Assembly (NCBI RefSeq): GCF_963924675.1
Contig: NC_089240.1
Span: 115,945,680 to 116,009,679 of the forward strand
Direction: 5' to 3'
Length of the DNA: 64,000 nucleotides
Source: Phocoena phocoena
Taxonomy: Eukaryota > Chordata > Mammalia > Artiodactyla > Phocoenidae
A program made the position numbers and the translations under genes. The notes below the pieces were generated by a model, which saw nothing but the letters and a program-made list of their open reading frames with translations, did no database searches and was not told the DNA's origin. Shown piece by piece: positions 11,521 to 22,890 of this stretch (position 1 is its first letter; every line of letters starts with the position of its first letter).

Positions 11521-12214
11521 TCTGGGTTGGACAGTTGGTAAGTTTGGGTCAGGTTTGTGCTGTGTAGTCAGTCCATAGCATCTCATGATATCATCTCAAC
11601 ACCTTGCTTCAGAGATTGCCAGGCCAGGGCAGGAGAGCTCTGGAAGCTCTTAAATGGAAGCAATTAAATGCTTCTACCCAGAATTAACACAGGCACTTTC
11701 ACTCACACATCACTGGCCAAATCAAGTCACATGGTCATGCCTAACTACAAAGGGACTGGTTCTGTATGCCTCAGTTGTACGTGTTTCTTCTTCTAGCAAA
11801 GAACATCTTGTTTAGCAGTTGTAATGCCTATCACACTTGACAGCCAGCCAGGTGACAGGGTTGTCATTCTGTTTTGTAAATTAGGCAGAGTTTCTAGTGT
11901 TCTCACACAGTGGAGGGCCATCCCAAATATGCACAGGATTGGACTGCAGGGATATCTGCAAACAGGGCCACATTTCTTCTAAAAGAAAGAGCTTTGAAAC
12001 TCCTCAGTCGCCTCTTTTGAAATCCACTACTCAAAACAGTTCAGTATGTCTCTGTGACATGCCATTCCCATTCCCACTGGTTTAGAAGTGGGGATATGCT
12101 TTTAGCACCTATCAGACGATCACTCGGGTCTTTTCCACGTCTGACAGTTTAGGACGGAAGAGGCTTTGGATAGTCAAGCGGGTCCGTAAGGCTATCTGAC
12201 TTTCTGAGAACTTT
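11521..12214. other. Mostly unique; possible old repeat scrap at 11650-11790
   Basis: Around 11720-11760 the text 'atcaagtcacatggtcatgc' and 'ctaactacaaagggactgg' parallels a segment at 17660-17700, so both may be copies of one ancient repeat. The rest is unassigned. Confidence 0.4.
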
Positions 12215-12300
12215 TTATCTCCCAGTAGCAGAGTCAGGAATGGAACTCACAGGTCCTATAGTTTTGTGCTTTTCAATCTCACTCTTTTTAGGCCTCTGAC
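12215..12300 (-). mobile_element. MIR SINE scrap
   Basis: A short reversed MIR piece: 'agcagagtcaggaatggaac' followed by 'tttcaatctcactcttttta'. Weakly supported. Confidence 0.45.
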
Positions 12301-13370
12301 TTAAAAATGCAGGGACCAGAACCTTTAATCTGTGGTGCAATCTGGTTCTGCTGCTACCAACTTGGAATAAAATGAGGTGGGCTTGGATGACCACAGCAAA
12401 GGATAACGATTTTGGGTAAGCTCAGGTAGAGAGCCTAGCAACCCCTCTACCCTTTTCCTGCTGCCATCCTCCAAGTTGCAGAAAGTTGGAGCTGTAATGT
12501 TGACCATCCCACAGAACACTAACAGGTGTGCCATATTAATTTTAGAAGTATTGACAGTACTAGACTTTTTGAAAGGAATGACATTACAGCTGTTATTCTT
12601 TGTTACTGAATTTACTCAATTTACTTGTCTGCATACCATGAACCACATTGTTTATTGATGTACAAAAATTATTTAATCTTAGTGCATTAGTTACAATATA
12701 CAACATGGTACAGGACAGCTGCAGCTAGCTGACTTAGCTGTCAAAATTTTCCAGTTGGTTCCGGTACAATTGTTCTTCCTTCTTCTGTAATCAGGAGTGT
12801 CTGAGAATGCTTGTTTTGGAGGGAACTTGAAGGAGAAAGGAACCAGGACCTTAAGAAGTGAGATCCACTGGGAACATAAGAATTATTAGACTTTCCAGGA
12901 AAATGCAAGGGGAGGGAGACATGGAGGGGAGTGGTTAGGAGCAAAGGGACTTGTAGGCCAGAAAAAAAAATGTAAGCAGAAAGTATCTCACGGGGACGTG
13001 AAAAGGAACTTTCAGTAAAGGCTTACTGCATGACATCCATTCTGTAAATCTATTTTGTTGAAGTAACTGTGCCCACCACACCACCTTCTACCTCCCTCTG
13101 CCTCTTTTTTTTCTTTTTTTTATAACGGCTACCAAATGGCTTCAGTTTTTAATTCTTTACTTTCCGTTTTACGGCCTACAGCTTCATGCAAAAGTGTGAG
13201 TGCCCTCTCCAGATGGACTGTGCACCTCATTTGGAAAGAAGGGCGGCCGATTTTCATCATCTGGGCCTTTAAGAACTCTCTAGGTAGCCCTAAAATACAT
13301 AAAAGTGCAAATGGTGGACAGGAAATTTAGCAATGTCTCTTGCTAACAGTCAGAGTTTGGATTTTAGTCT
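12301..13370. other. Repeat-poor unique sequence
   Basis: No recognisable repeat or gene. A small T-rich patch lies at 13105-13123. Confidence 0.4.
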
Positions 13371-14400
13371 GTTCATTTTTCTTTTACTGTCGGTTAGAAC
13401 TACCAGCCTTGCAGGCAGGCTAGAATATGGGGGAGGCGGGGAGGTGGAGTTGGGGGGCGGTCGGGGCAGAGGCGAGCAGAGAGCGCAAGTCTGCTCTTGC
13501 TAGGTGAAGCTTTTTTTTTTTTTTTTTTTTTTTAGGTGAAGCTTTTTATTGTGAAATTGCTTTCAGTGCCGACTTTCCCAGCTATCCTGGGTGCTTCATT
13601 CCGATTTTGGCCATATGGCTCTGCTCAGGAAATTCCTCAGGCTCTTCCAACTGATGTTTTCCCACCACGTGGCCACAAATTGACTACTTGCTTTGCCTAC
13701 AGCTTTTAATTGGTTTAAATAATAAACTCCCCAAGTCTTTGTTTGTTGGCACACAGAACTGAGCACACAATTGCAAATGAGTTGGGCAACCTGCTTTGAT
13801 TCGGTGATTAGTCATTGCTCTTAATTGTTTTTACAATTTCCACCTGAGCGATCAGGAAATGAAGCGCCACCTCACACTTCTAGCAAGTTGCAAAGAGCCT
13901 AACTACGGTATTTCCTTACCGAGTGTTTCCTTGCCTGGGAGGACGCTGCGTTCAGATGTTGTGGCTTGGAAAGGCAGGCGCCCACACAGCTGAAGTCAAG
14001 CCTTGGCATTTTAAGCTGATTCCCGTCTGACTCTGGGAAGTGATGGAGACAGATTAAGCCATGTAGCATAAAAAGGGACAGGCCCCCAACAGGACTCTGA
14101 GGCCCCGGTCACACCACAGCATAAACACGGAAAACATGACCGTGGCTTTGGGAGACAGAGCTTTCCTCCTGTCTCAAAAGAAGACTTTTTTGTTTAAGGC
14201 GTTTTTGCTTTGTTTTGTTTTGCTTAGCTCTCGTTTATTTTCCTACATCATTGGTGCAGATGGCAGATTAGCGATGCCTTTGGTTTTTTTCTTTGGTTCT
14301 GTTGTATTTTCCTTTGGTGGTCGGGTCTCTGAACTTCTAAAACGGAACTATCAGCCACTGTAATACAGACTTTTTGCTTGAACAAAAGTTTGTTTTTTCA
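13371..14400. other. Repeat-free island with GC-rich G-run block
   Basis: About 1 kb without an interspersed repeat except the poly(T) at 13511-13533. A G-rich block at ~13428-13468 has runs of 5, 4, 6 and 4 G in a row and could form a G-quadruplex. The rest is of mixed composition with CpGs retained. It may be a regulatory element, but nothing in the sequence proves it. Confidence 0.4.
13501..13547 (-). mobile_element. Poly(A)-only insertion with TSD
   Basis: A pure run of 23 T (13511-13533) is flanked by the same ~13-bp sequence AGGTGAAGCTTTT, starting at 13502 and again at 13534. This is what target-primed reverse transcription leaves when only the poly(A) tail is copied. Slippage combined with a small tandem duplication is the alternative. 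Confidence 0.65.
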
Positions 14401-14499
14401 TTCAAAAAGTTTTTATGACAGTTCCCATATGGACACTATTTCCTGTGTCAGGAATGTACTCCACACCCCCCAACCACCTACCACCTACTCCTTGTGTCC

Positions 14500-14740
14500 T
14501 TGGTGATTCTTATCAGGACTCAGCTCAAGGGGTTGCTCCTCTTAGAATACCTTCCTGACCACCCCTCCACCCCACACACCAAGCTGACTTGATGATAACA
14601 CCTTCTTCCCTTCATGACCCACTGTGCCTTGAACAGGCCTCCAGCATAACTCAGCAGAGTTATTTGTTGGCATTTTCCTCCCTTACTGTTAGAGTGTGTA
14701 CCCCCAAGACAGGGGCCAGAGAGCACTGAGCACAGGTCTA
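14500..14740 (+). mobile_element. L2 LINE 3' relic
   Basis: L2-like order: 'aggactcagctcaagggg', 'ataccttcctgaccacccc', 'tttgttggcattttcctcc', and 'cccccaagacaggggccag'. It ends just before a MIR. Confidence 0.65.
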
Positions 14741-14743
14741 TTG

Positions 14744-15005
14744 AGGCCCCGTGGTCTAGTGGAGAGAGCAAAGACCACAGGATATTAAGAGTCAGGCCGA
14801 CCTAAGCTGGATCACAGCTCTGCAAACTAATAAACTGGGTGACCTTAGGCAATTTACACAGCCTCTCTTAACTTCAGTTTCTTAATCTGCAAAGTAGAAT
14901 CATGAGATTTACTTTGCGAGGTTGTTGGGAGAGTCCAATGAAATATTGCATGTCAAGTATATAGCGTGATGCTTAGCTCAGAGCAGTGCTCCAGAAATAG
15001 CTGAT
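14744..15005 (+). mobile_element. Near full-length MIR SINE
   Basis: It starts at 'ggccccgtggtctagtggag' and continues through 'tgggtgaccttaggcaattt', 'cttcagtttcttaatctgca', 'gcgaggttgttgggagagtc' and 'gcttagctcagagcagtgct'. This is close to the full MIR length of ~260 bp. Confidence 0.85.
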
Positions 15006-15957
15006 CCTCCAGGTAACCCTCTTTGCTCCCCTCCCAGAGAAGGAATCTCTCTCATCTGATTCATAGCCTCCCCTTCCTTGGCTCTTCCAAACCCCAAGAT
15101 AACATGGTTGATTTCTGCCACTTGCACTTTGTCAACCACCTGGTTGGAAGAAAGCCTTTGCAGCCTCTACTGTCCCCGGTTTGATGTTCCCTGCCTAATA
15201 GTGTGATTAGATACATCCATCTGCAACGTAAAACTGCATTGAACTTACATGGCCTCTTTCATCATGATGAGCCTAAGTGCTTTGTAAATGTAATGAGCTA
15301 TGGCAGGGAGAGATGATGCTTAAAAGAAGGTTCCCTTCTCAAGTATACACAGGGAAATGCTGCATACTCTAGTTCCCTCCTGGAGAGTCACACTGCATCT
15401 TAACATCCTTTGAGAGGCCCTACAATAAGGAAATACATTTCAAACTTTGTTGAATGCTATAATTCCCAAACTGGTTTTACAATATGCTTAGGTACTTCCT
15501 CAAGAACTTATGTTTTATCCAGAGCATTCTTTGGAAAATGAAGATTTATGGGAATAATATGTCTGTTGATGGAGCTTTATGATAGTTAGAGGGAAAATAA
15601 CTCATGTAAGGACTTGTAGAGAGTGCAGAGTGGTCAGCCTGGCCCTCTCCTCCCCACATCACACCTTAATGACAAGCACCAGCTCCCTGGTCTTGTCAAG
15701 GGTCTAATTCCAAAACTTGTCTTGGATTCGGCGTTCCTGCTCTTGATCTCTACAGTTCACGATCTCTTGCCCATGGCCTCACTTCTCAGATATATACCTT
15801 TGGTACTGGTCTTAGCTTTCCTCCTCAATTTAGATTGGCACTCAGCCCTTGAACTAGTTCTGCCTCTGGCTGTTAAAGCTAATGAGCCCTTGCAATCCAT
15901 CCAGTCTCAGTTCTCTAGAAAGGGAACCAGACATGTCAGCAGGTCATCCCAGAGGCA
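15006..15957. other. Repeat-poor unique sequence
   Basis: Nothing recognisable. The 123-codon plus-strand frame at 15623-15994 runs into a MIR relic and has no domain-like features. Confidence 0.45.
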
Positions 15958-16060
15958 TTACAGTAATAGGAAACACTTAGCGCTTACTCTGTGACAGGAG
16001 GTCTGGCTCCAGAGTCCAAACACTTAACCCCTATGTGAATCTGCCTCTCTTTACAAAGTA
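15958..16060 (-). mobile_element. MIR SINE with internal deletion
   Basis: 'cacttagcgcttactctgtg' joins directly to 'gtctggctccagagtccaaa' and 'cacttaacccctatgtgaat'. The two ends of a reversed MIR are present without the core between them. Confidence 0.65.
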
Positions 16061-16750
16061 GTAGCAGATATAGTTACCCTTCCTATACCTCCTACACTAA
16101 AGCTGAGGCCATCAGACAAGGTTGGTGGAACAGATCATTAGCACACAGGGCATTATGTGATCAGGTATAGTACTACAGGGAACAGACCTCTAGAAATTTG
16201 TGTGGAGAGGAAAGTAGACTCCATCAAAAACCAAAATAAAACAAAAAACCAAAACTAAGCAAAAGTAGGGACAAGCTGCTATTTAAAGCTGCCAACAGCT
16301 TCTTACTTTTGCTTTGAGAATTTATTGCTGGGAAAATATTGTTCTCTCTTTTTCAGAAAACCACTTTAATGGGCCTTTGAGTTTGTAAAGCTCTAGCTCA
16401 GATTCTGATCTAGGATGAATAGCTTGCGAAAATGAAGAGCTAAACTGCCCTGTGGAAGGTGTACACCATGGACTTCCTGGGAGGGCAGAGTAGCATCTTT
16501 GTAGAGATTACAATGATTTCCACTGGAAGCAAGGAAATCCTTCCTTTACTCTTTGGGCGTTGAAAATGAAGGTCAGGAGTGGCCTCTGGATAGTGTGGAC
16601 AAGGTTGAAGATACTCTCCTCCCTGGGAGCTAGGCCAGCTAGCCCTTTGACATGGCAGTAGATGATGGGAGTAAGGAAAGAGCCAGCCAATGGGAGCCCT
16701 TGTGAACAGACCTAGCCTATAAAGCCTAGGAAGCATAATAATGAATAACC
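16061..16750. other. Unassigned sequence
   Basis: No recognised repeat or gene. A 104-codon minus-strand frame at 16440-16754 has no recognisable domain, and I do not call it. Confidence 0.4.
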
Positions 16751-16754
16751 ACAT

Positions 16755-17123
16755 TTAAGATTTTCTCAATTTGGGCTGCTATAACAAAATATAACCGACT
16801 GGGTAGCTTATAAAAAACAGAAATTGATATCTCACAGTTCTAGAGGTTCAAAGTCCAGGATCAGGGTGCCAACGTAGTTGAAGTTTGGTGAGGGCCCTCT
16901 TCTTTGTTCGTAGCTGGGTCTTCTCACAGTGTCCTCAATGGTGTAAGGGGCTAGGGATTTCTCTGGAGCCTCTTTTATAAGATCACTAATCCCATTCATA
17001 AGAGTACCACTCTCATGACTTGAGTATCTCCCAAAGGTCCCACTGTCTAATGCCAACATTTTTGGGAGTTAGGAATTCAGCATATGAATTCGGGGGGGGA
17101 ACGGACATTCAGACCATAGCACC
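16755..17123 (+). mobile_element. Ancient repeat ('ggctgctataacaaaata' type)
   Basis: It shares its order with 29223-29655: 'gggctgctataacaaaat', 'actgggtagcttataaa', 'cacagttctagaggttc', 'aagatcactaatccca', and 'catatgaattcggggg'. It is a common mammalian relic, probably an old L1M 3'UTR or LTR-type repeat, and I cannot name the subfamily with confidence. Confidence 0.6.
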
Positions 17124-17429
17124 CTCTGTGATTCCCAAGCCTTCAGTAAAATTTTGTTAAACTCCATAGCAGGCTTTAACTCTGTTGTCACTTGCTGTGA
17201 CATGGTTTGCATGAAATAGCAGCAGCTGGGGGAACATTGGTTGCAGAGAGGCAAGAGCTGACCAACAGAGAAACCTAGAACAGTAGTCTAAATCTCGAGA
17301 TGACAAATGACAACCAGGATGGATGTCTGAATTGTAGGCATTCTTCAATGACTGCCAGGAATTCTTGGCAAAGGGAACCAAATATGAAGATTAGCTTTTC
17401 TGAAAATTAGATGATAGTCAGTGCCTAGT

Positions 17430-17730
17430 CAGGTAAGACTGTGTTATGCTGAAATAACAACCCCCAAATTTCAGTGGCTTAAAACAACAAAGTCTGATTT
17501 CTTGCTCATACCATATAATGTATATCCATTGTGGGCTGACTGGCTTTTCTCTACCTAGTTCTTACGCAGGGTCCAAAGCTGCGGGAGGATCCATCTTCAT
17601 GCTTCCATGATTGCAGAGGCAGGGAAAAGTTGTTAAAGCTTCTGGTTGCATGTCATTGACTAAAACGAATCACAGGGCCATGCCTAACTTCAAAAGGAGT
17701 GAGTAATTACAATCCTGCCTCTGTGCCTGG
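17430..17730 (+). mobile_element. Ancient repeat ('gtggcttaaaacaacaa' type)
   Basis: It opens 'tgctgaaataacaacccc' and 'cagtggcttaaaacaacaa', then 'gtgggctgactggcttttc' and 'atcacagggccatgcctaac'. Same general repeat class as the neighbouring block; subfamily not resolved. Confidence 0.55.
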
Positions 17731-17879
17731 AAAGCAGTGAGTTGGATATATTTGGTGAAGAGCACTAATGGCTGCCACAGAGGGCATTGGGAGCTCAGAT
17801 TCTTATTTGTGTGTTTCAAGACTGGAGGCCTTGGAGATATCTGGTTTGCAGCTCAGGGTAGCAAGCTGGGCTCTGTCAG

Positions 17880-18140
17880 TCATTCATTCTTGCATGCCTG
17901 AATTCATCAAATATTTATTTAGCACCTTCTATGTGCCAGGCACTGTGTAAGCACTGGGGATACATTCTTTTTTTTTAAAAATTGTAATACTGAACTTTTA
18001 TTGAAGTAAAGCACACTAAATCAAACCAACTACAAAAATACATGTGGGGATACATTCTTGTACAAAAAAAGAGACATGGTTACTGTGTTTAAGAGGTTAC
18101 ATTCTGGTGGGAGGAAGAGATAGACAATAAACCTGTTTCT
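17880..18140 (+). mobile_element. Ancient repeat interrupted by a micro-retrocopy
   Basis: It starts 'tcatcaaatatttatttagc' and 'accttctatgtgccaggcac', then 'gcactggggatacattc'. It resumes after the insertion at 18060 and reaches 'ggttacattctggtgggagg' and 'agacaataaacctg'. The insertion at 17970-18044 splits it. Confidence 0.65.
17970..18044 (-). mobile_element. 75-bp retro-insertion with poly(A) signal and TSD
   Basis: A perfect 15-bp duplication (TGGGGATACATTCTT at 17955-17969 and 18045-18059) encloses it. On the minus strand it ends in a poly(A) run, with AATAAA (TTTATT on plus, 17997-18002) ~18 nt before the cleavage point. It looks like the last ~70 nt of a polyadenylated transcript. 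The donor is unknown; a diverged L1 tail is possible. Confidence 0.7.
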
Positions 18141-18565
18141 CTGAGAAAAGCATTCCTTGAAATGATACCTTATCTGAGGGTCTTCACATTCTGTTAGATG
18201 ATCTAGGGGTGAGTGGCTATGGCCTTCTCACTGCAGATTGGTATGCTAAAGCCCTTGCCAGATTTTCATATTTCCCTCTCTGAGTACAACAGTCAGTGGC
18301 CTGGGTCCATTAATTGTTCTCTGAGCATCGTGATTTCTTGTTCTCGTTCTTTCAGTATTTCACTCTCTCTTAGCTCCTTTAATGCTTAGCTAGTAGCAGT
18401 GTCCATGCTAAGCCCTCTATTGGCTTCTATGAGGCTCTGTATTCTTGCAGGAATCAGCTCCCTTGGAGACCTCTGGGATATACAGGGTAACCCTATTGGT
18501 CCCATTCAGCTCTAGTCTTCTGAGCACTTAGCAAAGACCCAGGGTTTCTGATTCTTTTGTTATTA
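18141..18565. other. Unassigned sequence
   Basis: No repeat or gene recognised. Confidence 0.4.
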
Positions 18566-18567
18566 CA

Positions 18568-18800
18568 TGCAGTATGGTATAGTGGTTAGAGGCACTAGCT
18601 TTGGCCTCAGGCAAACCTAGCTTTGAGTAGCAGCTCTACCATTCCCAACTCTCAGTTTTCCCTCTGTAAAGTGCTGATAGTAATAGTATTTACTTCACAG
18701 AATTAATTGATAATTAAATTAGTTATATTTAAAGTACTTAGCACAGTGCAAGGCAAATGGTAAGTATTCAGTATAAACTAGTTGCCATCATTAGCTTAGA
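18568..18800 (+). mobile_element. MIR SINE relic
   Basis: Its MIR head is well preserved ('gcagtatggtatagtggtta', 'gaggcactagctttggcc'), followed by 'ctcagttttccctctgtaaa' and a 3' end 'cttagcacagtgcaaggc'. Confidence 0.85.
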
Positions 18801-20199
18801 GGCAGCTCTCATGCTCTTAAAGGAAGCTCCCCTCCCCATAAATCCATGTAATCAGTAGTGTCAGTACCAATTCCCAAACTCTCCTTATATATAACTCATC
18901 AGACATAGGGCTTCGTATGCAAACTGAATCCTAGGAACAGCTCTGAAGAAATATTTCGCTAAGAAATATGCAGTGTAAGCTGTAATAATCAGGGTTATCT
19001 AGCGTCATGGCCACGTCTGTCTGTCTTCCTGTTTCTCTCATCTCTCTGGGTCCCTAGGATTCTGTAATTTTCACATGCACTTCTAGCTTCAATGTGATCC
19101 CATCCAAATAGTCTATGTTTCCAAATGCATATTTTGGCAAGAAAATAAAGAAAATAACATATTACTTTTGTCATTGAAAATGTACTTGTGCATTTCCCTA
19201 AAACAGATGCCAAACAGTTGATGCTTAAAAAAATGCACATCTTTTTACAGTATGGCTATGACCAGAATAGATGAGACAGGAGGAGATTTCTCATTTTGTG
19301 GCTTTCCTGTCCTGGGATCAACATGCATGGCCCATTCGGGTCTTTCTTACCAGTCACCAGTGGCTTAATATCTCAACTGAGTGGAGCGCAGTCATATGGC
19401 AAACTTGTCTGCCCTGAATGTGTGAAAACTAGGAAGAAAACCAAAGAGGCCTCTGAGGGGCCAAAACAACAACCACAAAGCTGTACCCTGAAGAGTCCCT
19501 CATTCTGTAACAGTTTTCTTTTCTTTTACCCAAGATGTAAACATATTTGTCTGTCTTCATTCTGCAAGCTCGTATCAAGCTGGTAGAAGATTAGGAAGAG
19601 GAAGAAGAAGAAGAGCAGTACGAGCAGTGCTGCCAGGCACATTAACGAGGAGGCAGAAAACAGCCAATAAGAAAGCTGAAGAATATCAAAAACACACAAC
19701 TACGAGGCCACTTTGTGGGGGAGAAAGTGGCCCTGCTCACTTCACTGGCCTTAAAGACATTGTTCATAATGTACCTGTGTCAGTACTGAAGTTGCTCTTT
19801 CAGAGTTGTGATACCAAGTTATCCAGAGAAGTCTAGAGTATTCTCAGTGTCCTCTCTTCAAGGAGGCAGAGAAAAGTGTAACATATCTGGGTGGCTTTCC
19901 CCCGCAAGGTGGTTGAAATAAAACGATTTTGGTGTTTTGTTCAGGTTTTCTGGCACCTGAGAACTTCCCCAGGCTTCTAGCGGCTGAGGTTTGACTTTAG
20001 TTTGCTTAGCACTTTCGTCAGTTTCACTGCAGATGAACAACCAGATTTCTTGAGAAGTATCATCTTTGGACTTCCCATAGGAAGTTGAAAGAAGTGAATC
20101 CCACTATATCAGATGCTAGCCTTAGAAGAAATAATGCACAGAAATATGCCCACTGCTGCAGCCCAGATTGCCAGCATTATGTTTGAGATCTGATCAGAA
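18801..20199. other. Repeat-poor sequence with short GAA tract
   Basis: A short purine tract of GAA/GAG units lies at ~19590-19616. No interspersed repeat or gene was recognised in this 1.4 kb. Confidence 0.45.
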
Positions 20200-20348
20200 T
20201 TTGATGACTTCTCACCTCCTCCACCACTACCATCCTCTGTCACCATCATCGCTCATCTAGCCCTTTAACTGGTCTCCAGCTTTGAGTCTTGACATCTACT
20301 GTCTAACGTCAACACAGCAGTTAGGGTGATCCTTTTAAATGAAAATCA

Positions 20349-20827
20349 TTGAATACCTACCCTCATAGCAGCATTATTCATAATAGCCAAGGGGTGAAAA
20401 CAACCCATTATTCACTGATGGATGAATGGGTAAACAAAGTGTGGTATATCCATAAAATGGAATATTATTCATCCTTAAAAAGGAAGGGAGTTCTGACACA
20501 ACCTACAACATGGATGAAAAAGACAAATAGTGTATGATTCCACTTATATGAGGTACGTAGAGCAGAAAATTCATAGAGACAGAAAGTAGAATGGTAGTTG
20601 CCAGGGGCTGGGGAAAGAGGAGGGTGGGGAGTTGTTTAATGGATATAGTTTCAGTTTGGGATGATGGAAAAGCTCTGGAGATGGATGGTGGTGATGGTTG
20701 CACAGCAATGTGAATATAATTAATGTCACTGAACTAGTACACTTAAAAATGGTTGAGGTGGTAAATTTTGTTATATGTTTTTTAGCACAATTAAAAATAA
20801 TTTAAAATTCCATTACAATAAAAAAAA
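20349..20827 (+). mobile_element. Old L1M 3' end inside L2
   Basis: L1 landmarks: 'gcagcattattcataatagc', 'tggaatattattcatcctta', 'agtagaatggtagttgcca', and an A-rich tail at 20819-20827. GAAAATCA repeats at 20341-20348 and 20828-20835 as a probable short target duplication. Confidence 0.85.
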
Positions 20828-20959
20828 GAAAATCAGGTGCTGTCACTGCTCAAAACCCTCCTATCACTCCCCATCACCCTCAGAATAAAACCTGAAGTAC
20901 TTACCCTGATCTCTAAGGCCCTGACTTATCTGGCCTATGGCTCCCTCTCTACCTCACTT

Positions 20960-21190
20960 TTTTTTTTTTTAACATCTTTACTGGAGTATAATTGCTTTAC
21001 AACGGTGTCTTAGTTTCTGCCGTATAACAAAGTGAATCAGCTATACGTATACATATATCCCCATATCCCCTCCCTCTTGCGTCTCCCTCCCACCCTCCCC
21101 ATCCCACCCCTCTAGGTGGTCACAAAACACCGAGCTGATCTCCCTGCGCTATGTGGCTGCTTCCCACTAGCTATCTATTTTACATTTGTG
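20960..21190 (-). mobile_element. Young truncated L1 3' end inside L2
   Basis: Minus-strand L1 3'UTR starting with a poly(T) run. A 10-bp duplication TACCTCACTT lies at 20950-20959 and 21191-21200. It is shorter than the other copies, ending near 'ctatctattttacatttg'. Confidence 0.93.
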
Positions 21191-21640
21191 TACCTCACTT
21201 CTTACCATCCATTCCCCCACTCTTTCTGCTATGGGTTGGTCCTTGAACACCCCGAAGCTTTTTTCTGCCTCACAGCCTTTGTCCTTGCTATTCCACTTGT
21301 TTAACGTACTTTTTCCCCAGGTAACTTGGTGGTTTGGTCTATTCCTTCCTTCAGCTACCTGTTCTGATGCCATCTCCTCAGAGATAATACCAGCCTGTCT
21401 TAAGATAACTGCGATCTTAATCCTGCCCTGGCTCTCTACACCCTCACATATTGCTTTATTTTTCTCTGTAGCACTCTAGGGTACATGTTTATTTATGTGT
21501 CGGTTGTCTGTCTCAGTCCTCTGCAAGGTAAGCTCCATGAGGGCTACAATTTTGTCACTCACCACATTCCCAGCACCAAGAGAAGCAACAGAAACATAGC
21601 AAGTGCTCAGTAAATATTTGCTGAACAAATGAATGATACA

Positions 21641-22344
21641 AAGGTTCTTTGTAAAGCTCAGGCCTTGCAGAATAATAAGGTCATTCAACCTCACTGAATG
21701 AGGTACATTCGACCTCAGAAGAAGGCAGCTGAATCCAGCAGTACCAGGCACCGCCATCTCAATATGATACCCAACCTGTTTGCTCTTTTATTGAACTCTT
21801 TCAAGTTTATATGGTAACATCCAAAACGGGTTTACTCAAGTGATTTAGAAATTAGGTTGATTTAGTGTAATCATAGGGCTTGGCAGTTTGGATGATTTTT
21901 AAATACTAATGTGACTCTTCATGCTCACTGGTAGAGAGCAATTATGGTGTTTCAGAATGTTTTTCGCAGACCGCAGTGTCACACCAGCTTCTTCTTCACA
22001 TGGAAAGCTACAGGGAACATTCTCTCTAGTGAGAGATGCTGCAGAGTTTCTCTTGGACTTTAGTGGGCATGATGGTGTCCCCTAGGGAGCTCTGTGAGAG
22101 GAGGGCTTCCACCAGTGAGCCTGGGTTGCATAGTGCTGCTCAAGACAAACTTGTGAAGTATGAGTTGATCCTCTCCAGGCCTCTGCCTCCCTTTTTCTGC
22201 CTCAGGACCCAGTGCTCTCCCTGGGAACTTTAATGAGTAGGAAAGTCTGTAATAAACTTCAGCCTGGATGGAGTCTCACAAATTCCTGTTCAAAAACATA
22301 TCTGCATTTTAGAAGACAAGTGTCCTGGAGAAAAATCCTGGAGC
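21641..22344. other. Unassigned sequence
   Basis: No repeat or gene recognised over 700 bp. Confidence 0.4.
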
Positions 22345-22560
22345 ATAACAATAGTAGCTATAATTTCTTCAGCAGCTGTTAAGGACCAGGCTCTATGCTA
22401 AGAATTTAACATTTTACATCAGGATCACAGTTCATCCTTACAGTTTCTCTGCGAGGTAGATACTATTATTTTCCCCATTTTAATAGGTTAGGAAAGCGGG
22501 GCTCAAGAAGTAAGTTACCCATGGTCAGGCAACTGGTGAGTGGCAGCCGAGGTATTCAGG
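22345..22560 (-). mobile_element. MIR SINE relic
   Basis: Reversed MIR: 'ctctatgctaagaatttaac', 'ctctgcgaggtagatactat', 'tattttccccattttaatag', and 'ggtcaggcaactggtgagtg'. Confidence 0.82.
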
Positions 22561-22830
22561 GAAGACTTCATGGAAGAGGCCTAGTATATGTCCTTGCCGA
22601 GTAATATTTAACAAATATTTGTTTAATTATGTTTTACACTAAAGATTTTGGACGTTATCCTATAGATAATGGAGAGTTAGTCGAGGCTTTATTTTTCTTT
22701 CAGAAAGTCAAAGTTCTATGAAGGCAGGAACCATGTTATATTCTGTTTGTACCCCATGCACACAGCACAGCATCTGGCACATAGTAAGCGCTCACTAAAT
22801 GTTTGTTGCATAAATAACAGAATTCATCAC
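22561..22830 (+). mobile_element. Old repeat scrap and L2 3' end
   Basis: From ~22700 a clear L2 3' end runs 'tctatgaaggcaggaacc' to 'catctggcacatagtaagc' and 'gctcactaaatgtttgttg'. The preceding 140 bp resembles the G-rich middle of other ancient repeats here but is poorly resolved. Confidence 0.7.
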
Positions 22831-22890
22831 TGCATATGTTTGAATAAACCATGTCAAACAAAATTCCTGGAAATAACACTACATACAGTA

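Larger units (their letters stand above)
20200..21640 (+). mobile_element. L2 LINE relic split by two L1 insertions
   Basis: L2 pieces at 20200-20348, 20836-20959 and 21191-21640 read continuously: 'agggtgatccttttaaat', 'ctgctcaaaaccctcctatc', 'ctaaggccctgacttatctg', 'gcaaggtaagctccatgagg', and the end 'aagtgctcagtaaatatttg'. Each gap is an L1 with its own target duplication, so the L2 is the oldest layer. Confidence 0.85.
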
